Made by a program: the position numbers and the translations under genes. DNA of 64,000 nucleotides from Porticoccaceae bacterium LTM1 (GTDB lineage: Bacteria; Pseudomonadota; Gammaproteobacteria; Pseudomonadales; Porticoccaceae): assembly GCA_030252795.1 (NCBI GenBank), contig CP127080.1, positions 2,311,501 to 2,375,500 of the forward strand. Reading direction: 5' to 3'. Position 1 is the first letter of the stretch. Each line of letters begins with the position of its first letter. Shown piece by piece: positions 20,319 through 30,595 of the stretch. The notes under the pieces were generated by a model. It was not told where the DNA came from. It was given only the letters and a program-made list of their open reading frames with translations, and did not search any database.

Positions 20319-21281
20319 ATGCTGCCCTTTCACCGCGCTGTCGAAGACGATTTTCTGGCTGTAAACGACCTGATCATCAACCAACTGCACTCTGACGTCG
20401 GTCTGGTAGAAAATATCGGCCAATATATCGTCGATGCCGGCGGCAAAAGGCTGCGCCCGCTGCTGGTTCTGCTGGCCGCTAACGCATGCGGATATCAGGG
20501 TAAGCGCCATATTGAACTGGCAGCGATTGTCGAATTTATCCACACCGCCACCTTGTTACACGACGACGTGGTGGACACCTCCAATATGCGCCGCGGTCGC
20601 GCTACTGCCAATGCCAAGTGGGGCAATGCCCCAAGTGTCCTGGTAGGTGACTTTCTTTACTCGCGTGCTTTCCAGATGATGGTTGCCATCGGCGACATGG
20701 ACATCATGCGCATTCTTGCTGATGCCACCAACATCATTTCCGAAGGTGAGGTTCAGCAGCTGATCAATGCCGGTAACCCGAATGTCACAGAAGATTCATA
20801 CAATGAGGTGATTCGCAAAAAGACCGCTCAATTATTTGAAGCTGCGGCTCATTGCGGAGCGGTTCTGGCAACCGAAGACAGCACCAGACGCGAGGCGATG
20901 CGTCGTTACGGCCATCACCTCGGCATGGCTTTCCAGCTGGTCGATGACGTACTGGATTATCAGGGCGACGCCGAAAGCCTGGGCAAGAATGTCGGTGACG
21001 ACCTTGCCGAAGGCAAGCCGACCCTGCCACTGATTGCCGCCATGAAAAACGGCACCGAAGAGCAGGCAACGCTGATTCGCTCGGCCATTGAAAACGCCTC
21101 CCTGGACAATCTGGACGCGGTGGTTGAAGTGGTGAAATCCACAGGGGCACTGGACTACACCATGGCCTGCGCCAAGCGCCACAGCGAATTGGCTGCCGAG
21201 CAATTGGATGGTTTAGTGGACTCGACCGAAGCACAAGCCATGCGCAACCTGGCTGAGTTTGCCATCTCCCGCACCTATTGA
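20319..21281 (+). CDS. ispB: Octaprenyl (polyprenyl) diphosphate synthase
   Basis: A trans-prenyltransferase making the ubiquinone side chain from FPP and IPP. 320 residues. The two Asp-rich motifs are at residues 82-86 (HDDVVDTSNMRRGRATAN) and 209-213 (LVDDVLDYQGD). GGKRLRPLL binds IPP. AGGAAG lies upstream of the ATG. Chain length (C40 or C45) cannot be read from the sequence. It is divergent from rplU, a conserved gammaproteobacterial arrangement, with pgi 36 bp downstream. Confidence 0.96.
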   Translation: MLPFHRAVEDDFLAVNDLIINQLHSDVGLVENIGQYIVDAGGKRLRPLLVLLAANACGYQGKRHIELAAIVEFIHTATLLHDDVVDTSNMRRGRATANAKWGNAPSVLVGDFLYSRAFQMMVAIGDMDIMRILADATNIISEGEVQQLINAGNPNVTEDSYNEVIRKKTAQLFEAAAHCGAVLATEDSTRREAMRRYGHHLGMAFQLVDDVLDYQGDAESLGKNVGDDLAEGKPTLPLIAAMKNGTEEQATLIRSAIENASLDNLDAVVEVVKSTGALDYTMACAKRHSELAAEQLDGLVDSTEAQAMRNLAEFAISRTY

Positions 21282-21287
21282 TGCGCC

Positions 21288-21309
21288 CCGGTTGGGTGCG
21301 CCCAACCGG
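21288..21309 (+). promoter_or_regulatory. Hairpin overlapping the pgi ribosome binding site
   Basis: CCGGTTGGG-TGCG-CCCAACCGG, a perfect 9-bp stem in the ispB-pgi gap. Its last two bases are the start of the pgi Shine-Dalgarno GGAG, so folding could partly mask it. No T run follows, so it does not look like a terminator. Confidence 0.5.
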
Positions 21310-21317
21310 AGCAACTG

Positions 21318-22955
21318 ATGAGCTCAACAGAAAGGCTGACCCAACTCCCCATCTGGGAGCAACTGCAACAATCCAAGCTACGGCTCGCCGACATTCACCT
21401 GCAAAAGCTGTTTGATGAAGACAGCGATCGCGCAAGGCAATTCTGCACCGAAGGCGCGGGCATCTTTCTGGATTACTCTAAGAATCGAATTGACCAAACC
21501 GCCCTTGAACAACTCCTTAAACTGGCCGAACAAAGCCAGCTTCAAGAGCATATCGAGCAGCTGTTTTCCGGCGGCCCACTCAACAACACCGAACAACGCC
21601 CGGCACTGCACACTGCTCTGCGCAATTTCGGCCCGTCAGAGCTGCCGGAAGAGCATCAAGTTCAGCAATCCCTGGATCAGGTACAGCTGTTTGTAGATGC
21701 CATTCACAACGGCCAGATCACCGGAGCAACCGGTCAGCCTATAGAAACCGTGATCAACCTCGGTATTGGCGGCTCCGACCTCGGCCCACGACTGGTCGTG
21801 GATGCCTACCCGAAGCGCCGCCAGAACCTGAGCGTCGAGTTCGTCTCCAGCCTCGATATCTCCGAACTGGAAGAATCACTGGCACAGGCAAACCCGCACC
21901 GCACCCTGTTTATCATCTCGTCCAAGAGCTTTCGCACCACCGAAACACTGAAAAACGCCGAACAGGCTCGGGATTGGCTAGATAAAAACGGCATTCCAGC
22001 CTTTCGTATCAGCCAGCACTTTGCCGCTGTAACGGCAAATCCCGAGCGCGCCAAACAATTCGGCATCAATGAAAACCTTATATTTCATAACTGGCAGTGG
22101 GTCGGCGGCCGTTTTTCGGTGTGGTCTGCCACCGGGCTGCCGGTCGCTTTGGCGCTGGGTATGGAAAACTTCAACGAGCTGCGCCGCGGTGCCTGGCAAA
22201 TGGATCAGCACTTTCGTCACAGCGAATTCGGCAACAACCTGCCAGTGCTGATGGGTCTACTGGAGGTCTGGTACAGCAGCTTCTGGGGCGTGCAGAGCCG
22301 TGCAGTACTTCCCTACTCCCACAAATTAAGATTACTGCCAGCCTACCTGCAACAACTCACCATGGAGAGTCTCGGCAAGCGTGTTGGCCGCCACGGTGAA
22401 GCGCTGGAGGTAAATACCGATACAGTAATCTGGGGCAGTGAAGGCACCAACAGCCAGCACTCCTTCGTGCAGATGCTGATGCAGGGCAACTCCACCATTC
22501 CGGTGGACTTTATCGTGCCGCTCAAACCCGCCAGCCGGGAAAAACAGATTCACAGCCAGCTGTTCGCCAGCTGCCTGGCCCAAAGCCGCGCCCTGATGAC
22601 CGGCCGCACTGCCGAACAAGTTGCAGATGAATTAAAACAGCAAGGCACCTCAGACAACGAGGTAGACCGCCTGACACCTCACAAAATCATTCCCGGCAAC
22701 AAGCCCAGCAATACCCTGTTGCTGGATGACATCTCGCCCCGAACTCTCGGAGCACTGCTGGCACTGTATGAGCACAAGGTGTTTGTGCAGAGCGTGATCT
22801 GGAATATCAATCCGTTTGACCAATGGGGCGTGGAGCTTGGTAAACAGATTGGTAATTTGCTGCACAAGATTCTGGAAGGTGAAGCAGACACTAACGAACT
22901 GGATAGCTCCACAACCACCCTGATCAACCGGTTTCTACGTAGCCCGACGACCTGA
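21318..22955 (+). CDS. pgi: Glucose-6-phosphate isomerase
   Basis: Interconverts glucose-6-phosphate and fructose-6-phosphate. 545 residues, the long proteobacterial form. Motifs: LGIGGSDLGPRLV, GGRFSVWSATGLP, the region GVQSRAVLPYSHKLRLLPAY, and the signature NPFDQWGVELGK. GGAG lies 6 bases before the ATG. With manB and galU further on, it supplies hexose phosphates and nucleotide sugars for surface polysaccharide, although it is not in one transcript with them. Confidence 0.97.
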   Translation: MSSTERLTQLPIWEQLQQSKLRLADIHLQKLFDEDSDRARQFCTEGAGIFLDYSKNRIDQTALEQLLKLAEQSQLQEHIEQLFSGGPLNNTEQRPALHTALRNFGPSELPEEHQVQQSLDQVQLFVDAIHNGQITGATGQPIETVINLGIGGSDLGPRLVVDAYPKRRQNLSVEFVSSLDISELEESLAQANPHRTLFIISSKSFRTTETLKNAEQARDWLDKNGIPAFRISQHFAAVTANPERAKQFGINENLIFHNWQWVGGRFSVWSATGLPVALALGMENFNELRRGAWQMDQHFRHSEFGNNLPVLMGLLEVWYSSFWGVQSRAVLPYSHKLRLLPAYLQQLTMESLGKRVGRHGEALEVNTDTVIWGSEGTNSQHSFVQMLMQGNSTIPVDFIVPLKPASREKQIHSQLFASCLAQSRALMTGRTAEQVADELKQQGTSDNEVDRLTPHKIIPGNKPSNTLLLDDISPRTLGALLALYEHKVFVQSVIWNINPFDQWGVELGKQIGNLLHKILEGEADTNELDSSTTTLINRFLRSPTT

Positions 22956-22962
22956 ACTATCT

Positions 22963-23039
22963 GGATTGGGTGTGACTGTTTGTGACCGTGGCCAGCATGG
23001 ACGGGTCTACGGCGTGTCACAGACAGCCACACCCAATCC
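22963..23039. repeat. Long hairpin, GCATGGACG/TACGGCGTGTC loop family, copy 2
   Basis: Starts 7 bp after the pgi stop. Arms 22963-22986 and 23016-23039 match at 22 of 24 positions (GGATTGGGTGTG core). The loop has ACCG, GCATGGACGGG and TACGGCGTGTC as in 16292-16407, but the stem sequence is unrelated. No T run follows. Confidence 0.75.
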
Positions 23040-23137
23040 ACTCATGGCACCAAAAACACCTACCCTATAACCCACCAATAACGTTTTGTTGAATAATCTC
23101 GACTCCACCAAATCCTCTCTATTCAACAGGAGCTCCG

Positions 23138-24217
23138 ATGGTTGATGCATTTGCCCCCCTGTCTTTCACCCGAGGCCCAGCGATGAAAAACCGCATTGCG
23201 CTTGCCCCGCTCACCAATCGCCAGAGTAATGAAGACGGCACTCTTTCCGACGAAGAGCTGCACTGGCTGAGTATGCGCGCACAAGGTGGCTTTGGCCTGA
23301 CAATGACCTGTGCAGCTCACGTACAGGAAAATGGCAAAGGCTTTCTCGATCAGCTGGGTGTGTTCGACGACAAACATCTCGACGGCCTGACTCGCCTCGC
23401 CGCATCGATCAAAAAGCACGACAGCCTCGCCATTGTGCAGCTGCATCACGCCGGGGTTCGTTCACCCAAAGAGCTGATTCCCGGCCAGCCGGTCGGTCCT
23501 TCCGAACATGAGGAGACAGGCTCCAGAGCCCTGTCCACCGAAGAAGTAAAAACACTGGTAGCGGACTTTATCGCAGCCGCAGTGCGCTGTGAAAAAGCCG
23601 GTTTTGACGGCGTAGAATTGCATGGTGCCCACAATTACATCATCTGCCAATTTCTCAGCCCGGAGTACAACAGCCGCAATGACGAATACGGCGGAAGCCC
23701 GGAAAACCGTGCGCGCATTCTCTGGGAGATTATTACCGGTATTCGCCAGCTATGTAGCCCCAACTTCTCTTTGAGTGTAAGACTGTCGCCAGAACGTTAC
23801 GGCCTGCGCATGCAGGAGATGCTCGACCTGGCTGAAAACCTGATGGCTTCCGGCCAGATTGATTTTCTTGATATGTCACTCTGGGATGTGTTTAAAGAGT
23901 CTGAAGATCACAGCTTTAAAGGTCACAGCCTGCTGTACTGGTTTGCCAAACTGCCCAGGCACGGTGTTCGACTTGGGGTTGCCGGCAATATTCGTACGCC
24001 CACTGACGTTAAAAATGTTTTGGAGGCAGGCGTGGATTTTGTCGTTATCGGTCGCGCAGCAATAATTCATCACGACTTCCCCAACCGTATGAAAGCCGAC
24101 CCAAACTTTCAGCCGAGGACATTTCCGGTTTCAAAAGATATTTTGAGCGCCGAAGGCGTATCGAAAAAATTCCTCGACTATCTCAGCTTAATGCCTGGAC
24201 TGGTGATAAAAGAGTAA
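23138..24217 (+). CDS. NADH:flavin oxidoreductase, Old Yellow Enzyme family
   Basis: A FMN-dependent ene-reductase-like TIM barrel of 359 residues. Visible are the N-terminal FMN-binding region MKNRIALAPLTNRQSNEDGT, the substrate-binding HGAHNYIICQFLSP (His with Asn three residues on), the family block SRNDEYGGSPENRARILWEI, and the C-terminal phosphate-binding part GVAGNIRTP ... FVVIGRAAI. AGGAG precedes the ATG. It is convergent with manB, with one base between the stop codons. The physiological substrate cannot be told. It is closest in style to the proteobacterial single-domain YqjM-like or NemA-like enzymes. Confidence 0.9.
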   Translation: MVDAFAPLSFTRGPAMKNRIALAPLTNRQSNEDGTLSDEELHWLSMRAQGGFGLTMTCAAHVQENGKGFLDQLGVFDDKHLDGLTRLAASIKKHDSLAIVQLHHAGVRSPKELIPGQPVGPSEHEETGSRALSTEEVKTLVADFIAAAVRCEKAGFDGVELHGAHNYIICQFLSPEYNSRNDEYGGSPENRARILWEIITGIRQLCSPNFSLSVRLSPERYGLRMQEMLDLAENLMASGQIDFLDMSLWDVFKESEDHSFKGHSLLYWFAKLPRHGVRLGVAGNIRTPTDVKNVLEAGVDFVVIGRAAIIHHDFPNRMKADPNFQPRTFPVSKDILSAEGVSKKFLDYLSLMPGLVIKE

Positions 24218-24218
24218 T

Positions 24219-25595
24219 TTATTCACCGGAAATCAGCGCCAGCAGTTCAGCAGTTTTCGCCTCCATCAACTGCGAATTGGCACGGCTCTCCACATTCAAC
24301 CGTACCACCGGTTCGGTGTTGGAGAGCCGCACATTAAAGCGCCAATCGGCAAACTCCATACTCAGCCCATCGGTGTAATCAATTTGTTCGGCGTCCTGCC
24401 GATATTTTTCTTCGATCAGTTTTAACGTCGCTTTAGGATCGGCAATTTCACGATTTATTTCGCCGCTTACCGGGTAGCGCAGCTGACACTCCGCCACCAA
24501 CTGCGACAGGGACTTACCGCTTTGGCAGAGTAATTCCGCCACCAGCAGCCAGGGAATCATGCCGCTATCACAGTAGAAAAAATCACGGAAATAGTGGTGT
24601 GCACTCATCTCACCGCCGTAAAGCGCATCGCAATCACGCATACATTGTTTGATAAACGCGTGGCCGGTTTTGCACTGCACCGGCATACCTCCGTGACGCT
24701 CGGCAATATCTATGGTATTCCAGGTCAGGCGCGGGTCGTGAATGATGGCACCGCCACCATGCTTGCGCAAAAATGCTTCTGCCAGCAGGCCAACCATGTA
24801 ATAGCCTTCAACAAAAGCACCGCCCTCATCAAAAAAGAAACAGCGATCAAAATCGCCATCCCAGGCGATACCGATATCGGCCTGATGATCCAGCACCGCT
24901 TGTGCCGTGATCTGGCGATTATGCTCCAATAGCGGATTGGGCACTCCATTCGGGAAGTTGCCATCGGGCTCGTGCTGTAACCTTATAAATTCAAACGGCA
25001 GGTGCGTTTCCAACAGGTCCACCACCTCACCTGCACCACCATTACCGGCATTCACCACCACTTTTAACGGGCGCAGCTGCTCAACCTCCACGTAACCCAG
25101 CAGGTGTTCGATATAAGCACTTTTATCCAAATCCACGACCAATGTGCCGCGCTTTTCCACGGTAATAAAATCACCCTGCTCGGCCAGTGCCTTGATTTCC
25201 AACAGGCCATTGTCGCTGGAAACCGGCCTGGACTGCTCGCGCACAAATTTCATGCCGTTGAAGTCTTTCGGGTTATGGCTGGCGGTAACCGCTATGCCAC
25301 CATCAAAATTGCCATGAGAGGTGGCAAAGTATATTTCTTCGGTGCCACACTGACCGATAAAGGTCACATCGACGCCAGCATGGCGTAGCCCTTCGATCAC
25401 CGCGTCGCAAATCTTCGGGCTGGTCAGGCGAATATCGTGCCCCACCACCACTCGCTTTGCCTGTAAAAACTCACCAAAGGCACGACCGATGCGATAGGCG
25501 ATACCGGTATTCAGTTCATCCGGCACTCGGCCGCGAACATCGTAGGCTTTAAAACAGCTCAAGCTCGTCACCGCTTCCAAAACTGGTGTGTCCAT
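24219..25595 (-). CDS. manB: Phosphomannomutase (ManB/CpsG family)
   Basis: Converts mannose-6-phosphate to mannose-1-phosphate; related enzymes also act on glucose phosphates. 458 residues. The catalytic phosphoserine loop is [15 protein letters not shown], the Mg site is [17 protein letters not shown], the sugar-binding loop is [13 protein letters not shown], and the phosphate-binding end is [16 protein letters not shown]. The start overlaps the galU stop by one base (TGATG), so the two genes are translationally coupled. They supply GDP-mannose and UDP-glucose precursors for exopolysaccharide or LPS. Confidence 0.93.
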   Translation of the reverse strand: MDTPVLEAVTSLSCFKAYDVRGRVPDELNTGIAYRIGRAFGEFLQAKRVVVGHDIRLTSPKICDAVIEGLRHAGVDVTFIGQCGTEEIYFATSHGNFDGGIAVTASHNPKDFNGMKFVREQSRPVSSDNGLLEIKALAEQGDFITVEKRGTLVVDLDKSAYIEHLLGYVEVEQLRPLKVVVNAGNGGAGEVVDLLETHLPFEFIRLQHEPDGNFPNGVPNPLLEHNRQITAQAVLDHQADIGIAWDGDFDRCFFFDEGGAFVEGYYMVGLLAEAFLRKHGGGAIIHDPRLTWNTIDIAERHGGMPVQCKTGHAFIKQCMRDCDALYGGEMSAHHYFRDFFYCDSGMIPWLLVAELLCQSGKSLSQLVAECQLRYPVSGEINREIADPKATLKLIEEKYRQDAEQIDYTDGLSMEFADWRFNVRLSNTEPVVRLNVESRANSQLMEAKTAELLALISGE

Positions 25596-26452
25596 CAGGC
25601 ACTCCGTACTTGTTTTTTCGTCTCTTCCGCGCAGTAGACGTTCTGGTAAAAATAGTTGGTCGCTTCAACAAATCCGTGAACGTTACCGCAATCAAAACGA
25701 CGACCTGCGAACTTCAACGCCAGTACATTACCCTGTTTAGCCTGCTCAAGAAGGGCATCAGTGATCTGGATTTCACCACCCTTGCCAGGTTGGGTGCGGC
25801 GTAAAATTTCGAAGATATCCGGTGTCAGAATATAACGGCCGATAATCGCCAGATTACTTGGCGCTTCTTCAACGGATGGCTTTTCCACCATATCGGTAAT
25901 TTGCAGCAGGTTGTCTTCAATCGACTCACCGGCAATCACCCCAAAGCGGGAGACCCGTTCCATAGGCACCGGTTCGATCGCCACCACGCTTTTGCCATAG
26001 CGACGATACACCTCGGCGAGTTGCGTCATCACACCATCGCCAGCCGGGTTGTGGCAGAGGTCGTCCGGCAGAATCACTCCAAAGGCACCCTCTTTTACCA
26101 ATGGCTCAGCAGAAAGAATCGCATGCCCCAGACCTTTCATCTGGCGCTGACGAATAAAACTGTATTGGCCCGCCTCAATCACATCGCGGGTTTCATCCAG
26201 CAACGCCTCCTTACTGGTACCCTGCAGCTGGTGCTCCAGCTCATAATTGCAGTCAAAGTAGTCCTCAATTGCCTGCTTGCCACGACCGGTAACAAAACCC
26301 ATTTTGGCCATACCGGCAGACAGCGCTTCTTCTACTGAGTATTGCAGCAGCGGCTTGTTCACGACCGGCAACAGCTCTTTGGGTACCGACTTGGTGGCAG
26401 GCAGAAAGCGGGTTCCATAGCCCGCAACGGGGAACACACAGCTCGAAATCAT
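25595..26452 (-). CDS. galU: UTP-glucose-1-phosphate uridylyltransferase
   Basis: Makes UDP-glucose. 285 residues from the ATG giving [26 protein letters not shown] lies about 8 bases upstream. The frame is open 28 codons further, but that extension has no family match. Motifs: [20 protein letters not shown], the nucleotide-binding [25 protein letters not shown], and [19 protein letters not shown]. First gene of a galU-manB pair. Confidence 0.95.
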   Translation of the reverse strand: MISSCVFPVAGYGTRFLPATKSVPKELLPVVNKPLLQYSVEEALSAGMAKMGFVTGRGKQAIEDYFDCNYELEHQLQGTSKEALLDETRDVIEAGQYSFIRQRQMKGLGHAILSAEPLVKEGAFGVILPDDLCHNPAGDGVMTQLAEVYRRYGKSVVAIEPVPMERVSRFGVIAGESIEDNLLQITDMVEKPSVEEAPSNLAIIGRYILTPDIFEILRRTQPGKGGEIQITDALLEQAKQGNVLALKFAGRRFDCGNVHGFVEATNYFYQNVYCAEETKKQVRSA

Positions 26453-26640
26453 TACATATACCTTTGGTTTTGAGCCATGATCTCCCGCCGTCTTGGCAGC
26501 TCTCTTACAACCAGATAACAATATTGTGACAATCAACCTCCATCACAGGACAAGTGCATCAAAATGGCATCGGTCAATGACTTTAAGTACAATGCGAGGT
26601 TTACCCCCATCTAAATTTAGAAAAGGTACTGAGGTATCGT

Positions 26641-27858
26641 ATGAAGCGTGCGGTCATTACAGGCATGGGTATCGTTTCCCCACTGGGCAACGACCTGGCA
26701 ACCGTTATGGATTCCCTCAAAGAGGGTAAATCCGGTATTCACTACAAGGAAGAGTACAAAGAGCTTGGTCTGCGCAGCCACGTCGCTGGCCGCATCGACA
26801 TTGACCTGAGCGAACACATCGACCGCAAAACCATGCGTTTTATGGGCAACCCTGCCGGTTACGCCTACGTGGCGATGAAGCAGGCCATTGAGCAGTCCGG
26901 CCTGAGCGAAGATCAGGTTTCCAATCCACGCACAGGAATCATCATGGGTTCCGGCGGTTTCTCCGGTGACAAGTTTGTGGAATCGGTAGATATCATGCGC
27001 GCCAAAGGCGTAAAACGCATGGGTCCCTACCGCGTTACCCAGATCATGGGCAACACCGTTTCTGCCTGTCTGGCGACCCCGTTCAAAATCAAGGGCGTCA
27101 ACTACAGCATCACCTCTGCCTGCGCCACCAGTGCCCACTGCATTGGCGCGGCCGTTGAACAGATTCAGCTCGGCAAACAGGACGTAATTTTTGCCGGTGG
27201 CGGTGAAGAGGAACACTGGTCCATGGCTGCGATGTTCGACGCCATGGGTGCCCTGACCACCAAATACAACGAAACCCCGGAAAAAGCCTCCCGCGCCTAC
27301 GACGCAGACCGCGACGGCTTTACCATCTCCTGCGGCGGTGGCTGTGTGGTAGTGGAAGAGCTGGAGCACGCCTTGGCGCGCGGTGCCAATATCATCGCTG
27401 AGATTGTAGGTTATGGTGCAACTTCGGACGGCTACGATATGGTGGCCCCGTCTGGTGAAGGCGCGGTACGTTGCATGCAACAGGCACTGTCTACCGTGGA
27501 AGCACCCGTTGACTACATCAATACCCACGGCACCAGTACGCCAGTAGGTGACACCCAGGAACTGCAAGCCATCACTGAAACCTTTGGTGACAATGTTCCG
27601 AGAATCAGCTCTACCAAATCACTGACTGGTCACGCCCTCGGCGCAGCCGGCGTTCACGAAGCCATCTACAGCATCCTGATGCTGCAGGATGACTTTATCG
27701 CCGCTTCTGCCAACATCGACAACCTCGACGAGCGCGCCGCCAATATGCCAGTAGTTACCAAGCGAATCGACAATGCCGGCCTCAATACGGTTATGTCCAA
27801 CAGCTTTGGCTTTGGTGGCACCAACGCCGCGCTGGTTTTGCAGCGTTATAAAGGCTGA
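26641..27858 (+). CDS. fabB: 3-oxoacyl-ACP synthase I
   Basis: The elongating condensing enzyme needed for unsaturated fatty acids. 405 residues. Catalytic Cys161 lies in [13 protein letters not shown], with the histidines in [11 protein letters not shown] and [11 protein letters not shown] (the Cys-His-His triad of KAS I). The N-terminal [20 protein letters not shown] is FabB-like. In many relatives fabB directly follows fabA. Here fabA is about 25 kb away at 52792, so the two are not one operon. A terminator follows. Confidence 0.96.
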   Translation: MKRAVITGMGIVSPLGNDLATVMDSLKEGKSGIHYKEEYKELGLRSHVAGRIDIDLSEHIDRKTMRFMGNPAGYAYVAMKQAIEQSGLSEDQVSNPRTGIIMGSGGFSGDKFVESVDIMRAKGVKRMGPYRVTQIMGNTVSACLATPFKIKGVNYSITSACATSAHCIGAAVEQIQLGKQDVIFAGGGEEEHWSMAAMFDAMGALTTKYNETPEKASRAYDADRDGFTISCGGGCVVVEELEHALARGANIIAEIVGYGATSDGYDMVAPSGEGAVRCMQQALSTVEAPVDYINTHGTSTPVGDTQELQAITETFGDNVPRISSTKSLTGHALGAAGVHEAIYSILMLQDDFIAASANIDNLDERAANMPVVTKRIDNAGLNTVMSNSFGFGGTNAALVLQRYKG

Positions 27859-27872
27859 TATTCGGCTAACAT

Positions 27873-27902
27873 AAAAAAGGCGCTCAATTGAGCGCCTTTT
27901 TT
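27873..27902. terminator. Bidirectional terminator after fabB
   Basis: AAAAAAGGCGCTCAA directly followed by its exact complement TTGAGCGCCTTTTTT, a 15+15 base palindrome between convergent genes. Confidence 0.92.
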
Positions 27903-27923
27903 ATTTCGAGAAAAATAAAAATT

Positions 27924-30359
27924 TTATTCGCCCAACAACTCCTTCAACTTCTCATCCAGCTTCTCCTGACGAACATGCTTACCGACAATCTTGCCGGTAG
28001 AGTCCACCAGGTAATTGGCCGGGATACCACTGACACCGTACATCTGGCTCACAGGACTCGAGAATGCCTTCAGGTCACTAAGGTTGATCCAGGGCAGCTC
28101 CTCCTCATCCGAGGCCGCTTCCCAGCTTTCTCGACTGTCATCCAGTGAAAAGGAGACAATTTCGAAACCCTTGTCATGATAATTCTCGTAAGCGGTTTTC
28201 ATATGTGGAATCTCGGCACGGCATGGCCCACACCAGGATGCCCAGAACTCCACCAGCACATACTTGTTGTTCGCCAGTACATCGCTCACCTTGTAGGGTT
28301 TTCCGTCAAGGTTGTTCGCCTCAAAATCCTGGGCCTGAGCTCCAACAGCCATCGCAGCCTCACGCTCCATCATCAGGATACGCTCTTTAGCTCGGGCAAT
28401 ACTGCTATCCAGAGGGCGATAATCAGACAGTTGAGCTTTCAGGCTTTCCAGTTTGTCCAACCTCTCCTTCAGTTCAAGGCCATTCATGGCCTCGGAAATC
28501 GCCAGATAACGAAGATATGGATTGTCAGCTGTCATCAGTTTTTGAAAGTGCGCCTGTTCAATTGCGCTCTTTTTCTCATTCACTTCACTGTATTGCTTAT
28601 GCAGTGCTTGCTGATCCGCTTCCGGCATATCCGGGGTAAATTTGCTTATCAGCTCTTCAATCTGCTTGGTTAAAGCCTGGTGGTTTGAGTCCTGCTCATA
28701 CGCGCTAAGTTGTTCGTACAACGGCCCATTTTCCACCTTGACCATTTTGTTATTCATATCAGCAGTGATGACAACACCTGGCTCCATAATCACATTCCTC
28801 CAACCCAGAGGAATAGAACCACCATTAGCCTGTATGGATAAACCAAGACGCTCCACGGCTGTTACTGGTAGAAAAAACTCAAATTTCCCATCGACGAGCG
28901 ACACTGTTTCAATAACATCCACTAAACCGGTTGACGTTGAACCAGGTTCTTTGGGGCGCCAAATTTGTGCTTCCAAGGTATTGGGGTCGACTCCCATCTC
29001 CAGCATTTGATCCGTGACCTTAAACCCACCGCTCACTGTCATAGAGGGAGGGGTATTCCTCATTATTCGGTCTAGCAAAACTCTTTCTGTCTGGTCAGCC
29101 GGGGAGTCAGTTAAACTGTTGCGGTAATCCATAAGCACTTGCTCAGCCTGCTCAGTTTTACCCGCTTGACGCAGAATACCCGTATAATCCAAGGCGCTTC
29201 TGGTACCAGGGGCCAGCTCGAAACTCTTGGCAGCATATTCCAGAGCCTGACCCAGATATTTTCCTTCCGGGTACTCACTCAAAGCACTTGCAGCTCTGGA
29301 GTAATTTGAAGTACTGGGATCAGCCTTAACAGCTTTAGTCACCTTGTCATAGAGCTTATCCCACTGACCAGAAGCCTTCAGGTACATCGGCTCCATTATT
29401 GGTTTCAGGTTTTCGGGCAATGTAGCCGCATGAGGCCTTCGGCTACGCTCATGATCTGCTGCTGCTTTTAACGGGCTTTTTTCAAGATCCTCGATATACT
29501 TGAGATAACCTTCTTCACCCGCCTGCGCGGCATCGAGTGTGGCGTACCAAGTTGCACTCAGTATAAATTCTGTGAGGGCGGTTTCCGATGCCACCTCACT
29601 GAACTCCTGATAGTGATCCACCACAAATTCCACCCACTCATTACCGCGCGGTTTGTGGTAGAGGTAGCCAGACAGAACCGGAAAGTCCTCTGCATTGATC
29701 ATTTCGGTCAATGGCTTTGAGTGAATGTAGTCTTCAACTATCTGGCGATTTTTTGCCCTCAGCTCCGGGTTCTCGCTACGGCCTCCCAGCGCCAACTCAA
29801 CTCCGATTTTATCCATCAGTTGACGTACAAATGTGTCATCGCGCTCACCGTTGTCATAGCGAGCCATGAGCTCAGCAAGATCAGAGCCTTTCTCACCCAA
29901 CAGACGTGCAGGATAATCAAGAAACTCCGCCTCATTCATTGAGCCAGTTCGAGCGATTTCTTCTCCATTGGATTTCAGGTACAACAGTGTAGGGAAAGAC
30001 CCTACGTTATACTGATCAGCAATGACTGGGCCGTTAATATCTTCGTCTTCAGCATCGAGCTTATAGCTGATAAAGCGGGCATTGTAGTAATCCCCCACGT
30101 CCTTTTTGGGGAACACCTCGGCGGCCATTATCTTGCAGGGGCCACACCACTCGGTATAAACATCGACAAAGATTTTTTTGTTTTCAGCTTGCGCCTTGGC
30201 TAACAACTCTTCCCAACTGCCATGGAAAAAATCGATACCCATTACGGGCTGTTCAGATGCTGAGTCTTGATCGGCAACAGCCTCATCAATCGTTGCAGAT
30301 TTTTCACCACACGCGCAAAGAAAAGTCAGCAAAGAAACGGCTAATATTCGTTTAAACAT
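27924..30359 (-). CDS. Lipoprotein with two thioredoxin folds (Trx...TlpA) and a DUF4369-like middle
   Basis: 811 residues from the ATG giving MFKRILAVSLLTFLCACGEK, preceded by GGAGGG. The signal ends in a lipobox-like LCAC, so the protein is probably a periplasmic lipoprotein anchored at Cys17. Domain 1 (about 40-165) is a thioredoxin fold with WCGPC at 71-75 and the cis-Pro loop VGSFPTLLYL. A long helical, TPR-like region follows. A beta-rich segment around 490-600 (LVDGKFEFFLPV ... NVIMEPGVVITADMNNKMVK) resembles DUF4369. The last 130 residues are a TlpA/AhpC-type fold with WCGPC at 709-713. DUF4369-TlpA proteins usually sit beside SusC/SusD receptors in Bacteroidota. Here it follows a TonB receptor, with a terminator between them. 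Confidence 0.85.
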   Translation of the reverse strand: MFKRILAVSLLTFLCACGEKSATIDEAVADQDSASEQPVMGIDFFHGSWEELLAKAQAENKKIFVDVYTEWCGPCKIMAAEVFPKKDVGDYYNARFISYKLDAEDEDINGPVIADQYNVGSFPTLLYLKSNGEEIARTGSMNEAEFLDYPARLLGEKGSDLAELMARYDNGERDDTFVRQLMDKIGVELALGGRSENPELRAKNRQIVEDYIHSKPLTEMINAEDFPVLSGYLYHKPRGNEWVEFVVDHYQEFSEVASETALTEFILSATWYATLDAAQAGEEGYLKYIEDLEKSPLKAAADHERSRRPHAATLPENLKPIMEPMYLKASGQWDKLYDKVTKAVKADPSTSNYSRAASALSEYPEGKYLGQALEYAAKSFELAPGTRSALDYTGILRQAGKTEQAEQVLMDYRNSLTDSPADQTERVLLDRIMRNTPPSMTVSGGFKVTDQMLEMGVDPNTLEAQIWRPKEPGSTSTGLVDVIETVSLVDGKFEFFLPVTAVERLGLSIQANGGSIPLGWRNVIMEPGVVITADMNNKMVKVENGPLYEQLSAYEQDSNHQALTKQIEELISKFTPDMPEADQQALHKQYSEVNEKKSAIEQAHFQKLMTADNPYLRYLAISEAMNGLELKERLDKLESLKAQLSDYRPLDSSIARAKERILMMEREAAMAVGAQAQDFEANNLDGKPYKVSDVLANNKYVLVEFWASWCGPCRAEIPHMKTAYENYHDKGFEIVSFSLDDSRESWEAASDEEELPWINLSDLKAFSSPVSQMYGVSGIPANYLVDSTGKIVGKHVRQEKLDEKLKELLGE

Positions 30360-30458
30360 ATTCCCTCCAGAGTAAATAAGAACACTGAATTGTGGATATA
30401 AAAATCCACTGTCCATTAAATAGTCGCTTTGTATAATTAGTGCACATCCGGAAACTAA

Positions 30459-30486
30459 CGTCATTCCCGCTTTCGCGGGAATGACG
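30459..30486. repeat. REP-like palindrome, CGTCATTCCCGC family, copy 2
   Basis: A perfect short form, CGTCATTCCCGC-TTTC-GCGGGAATGACG. It is flanked by GGAAAC (30450-30455) and GTTTCC (about 30505-30511), and by near-identical direct repeats CGCTTTGTATAATTAG and CGCTTTGTATTTTTAG. In the gap between the receptor gene and the thioredoxin lipoprotein. Confidence 0.85.
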
Positions 30487-30537
30487 CTTTGTATTTTTAG
30501 CGCTGTTTCCGGACGGACATCAATTAGATTTTCCTAT

Positions 30538-30577
30538 AAAAAATGGGGCATACAGTCCATGTATACCCCATTTTTTT
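30538..30577 (-). terminator. Terminator after TonB receptor 1
   Basis: On the minus strand AAATGGGGTATAC-ATGGACT-GTATGCCCCATTTTTT: a long stem with one mismatch and a T run. It would limit read-through from the receptor gene into the thioredoxin lipoprotein gene. Confidence 0.8.
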
Positions 30578-30595
30578 ACCTTCTATTCCTGACGA

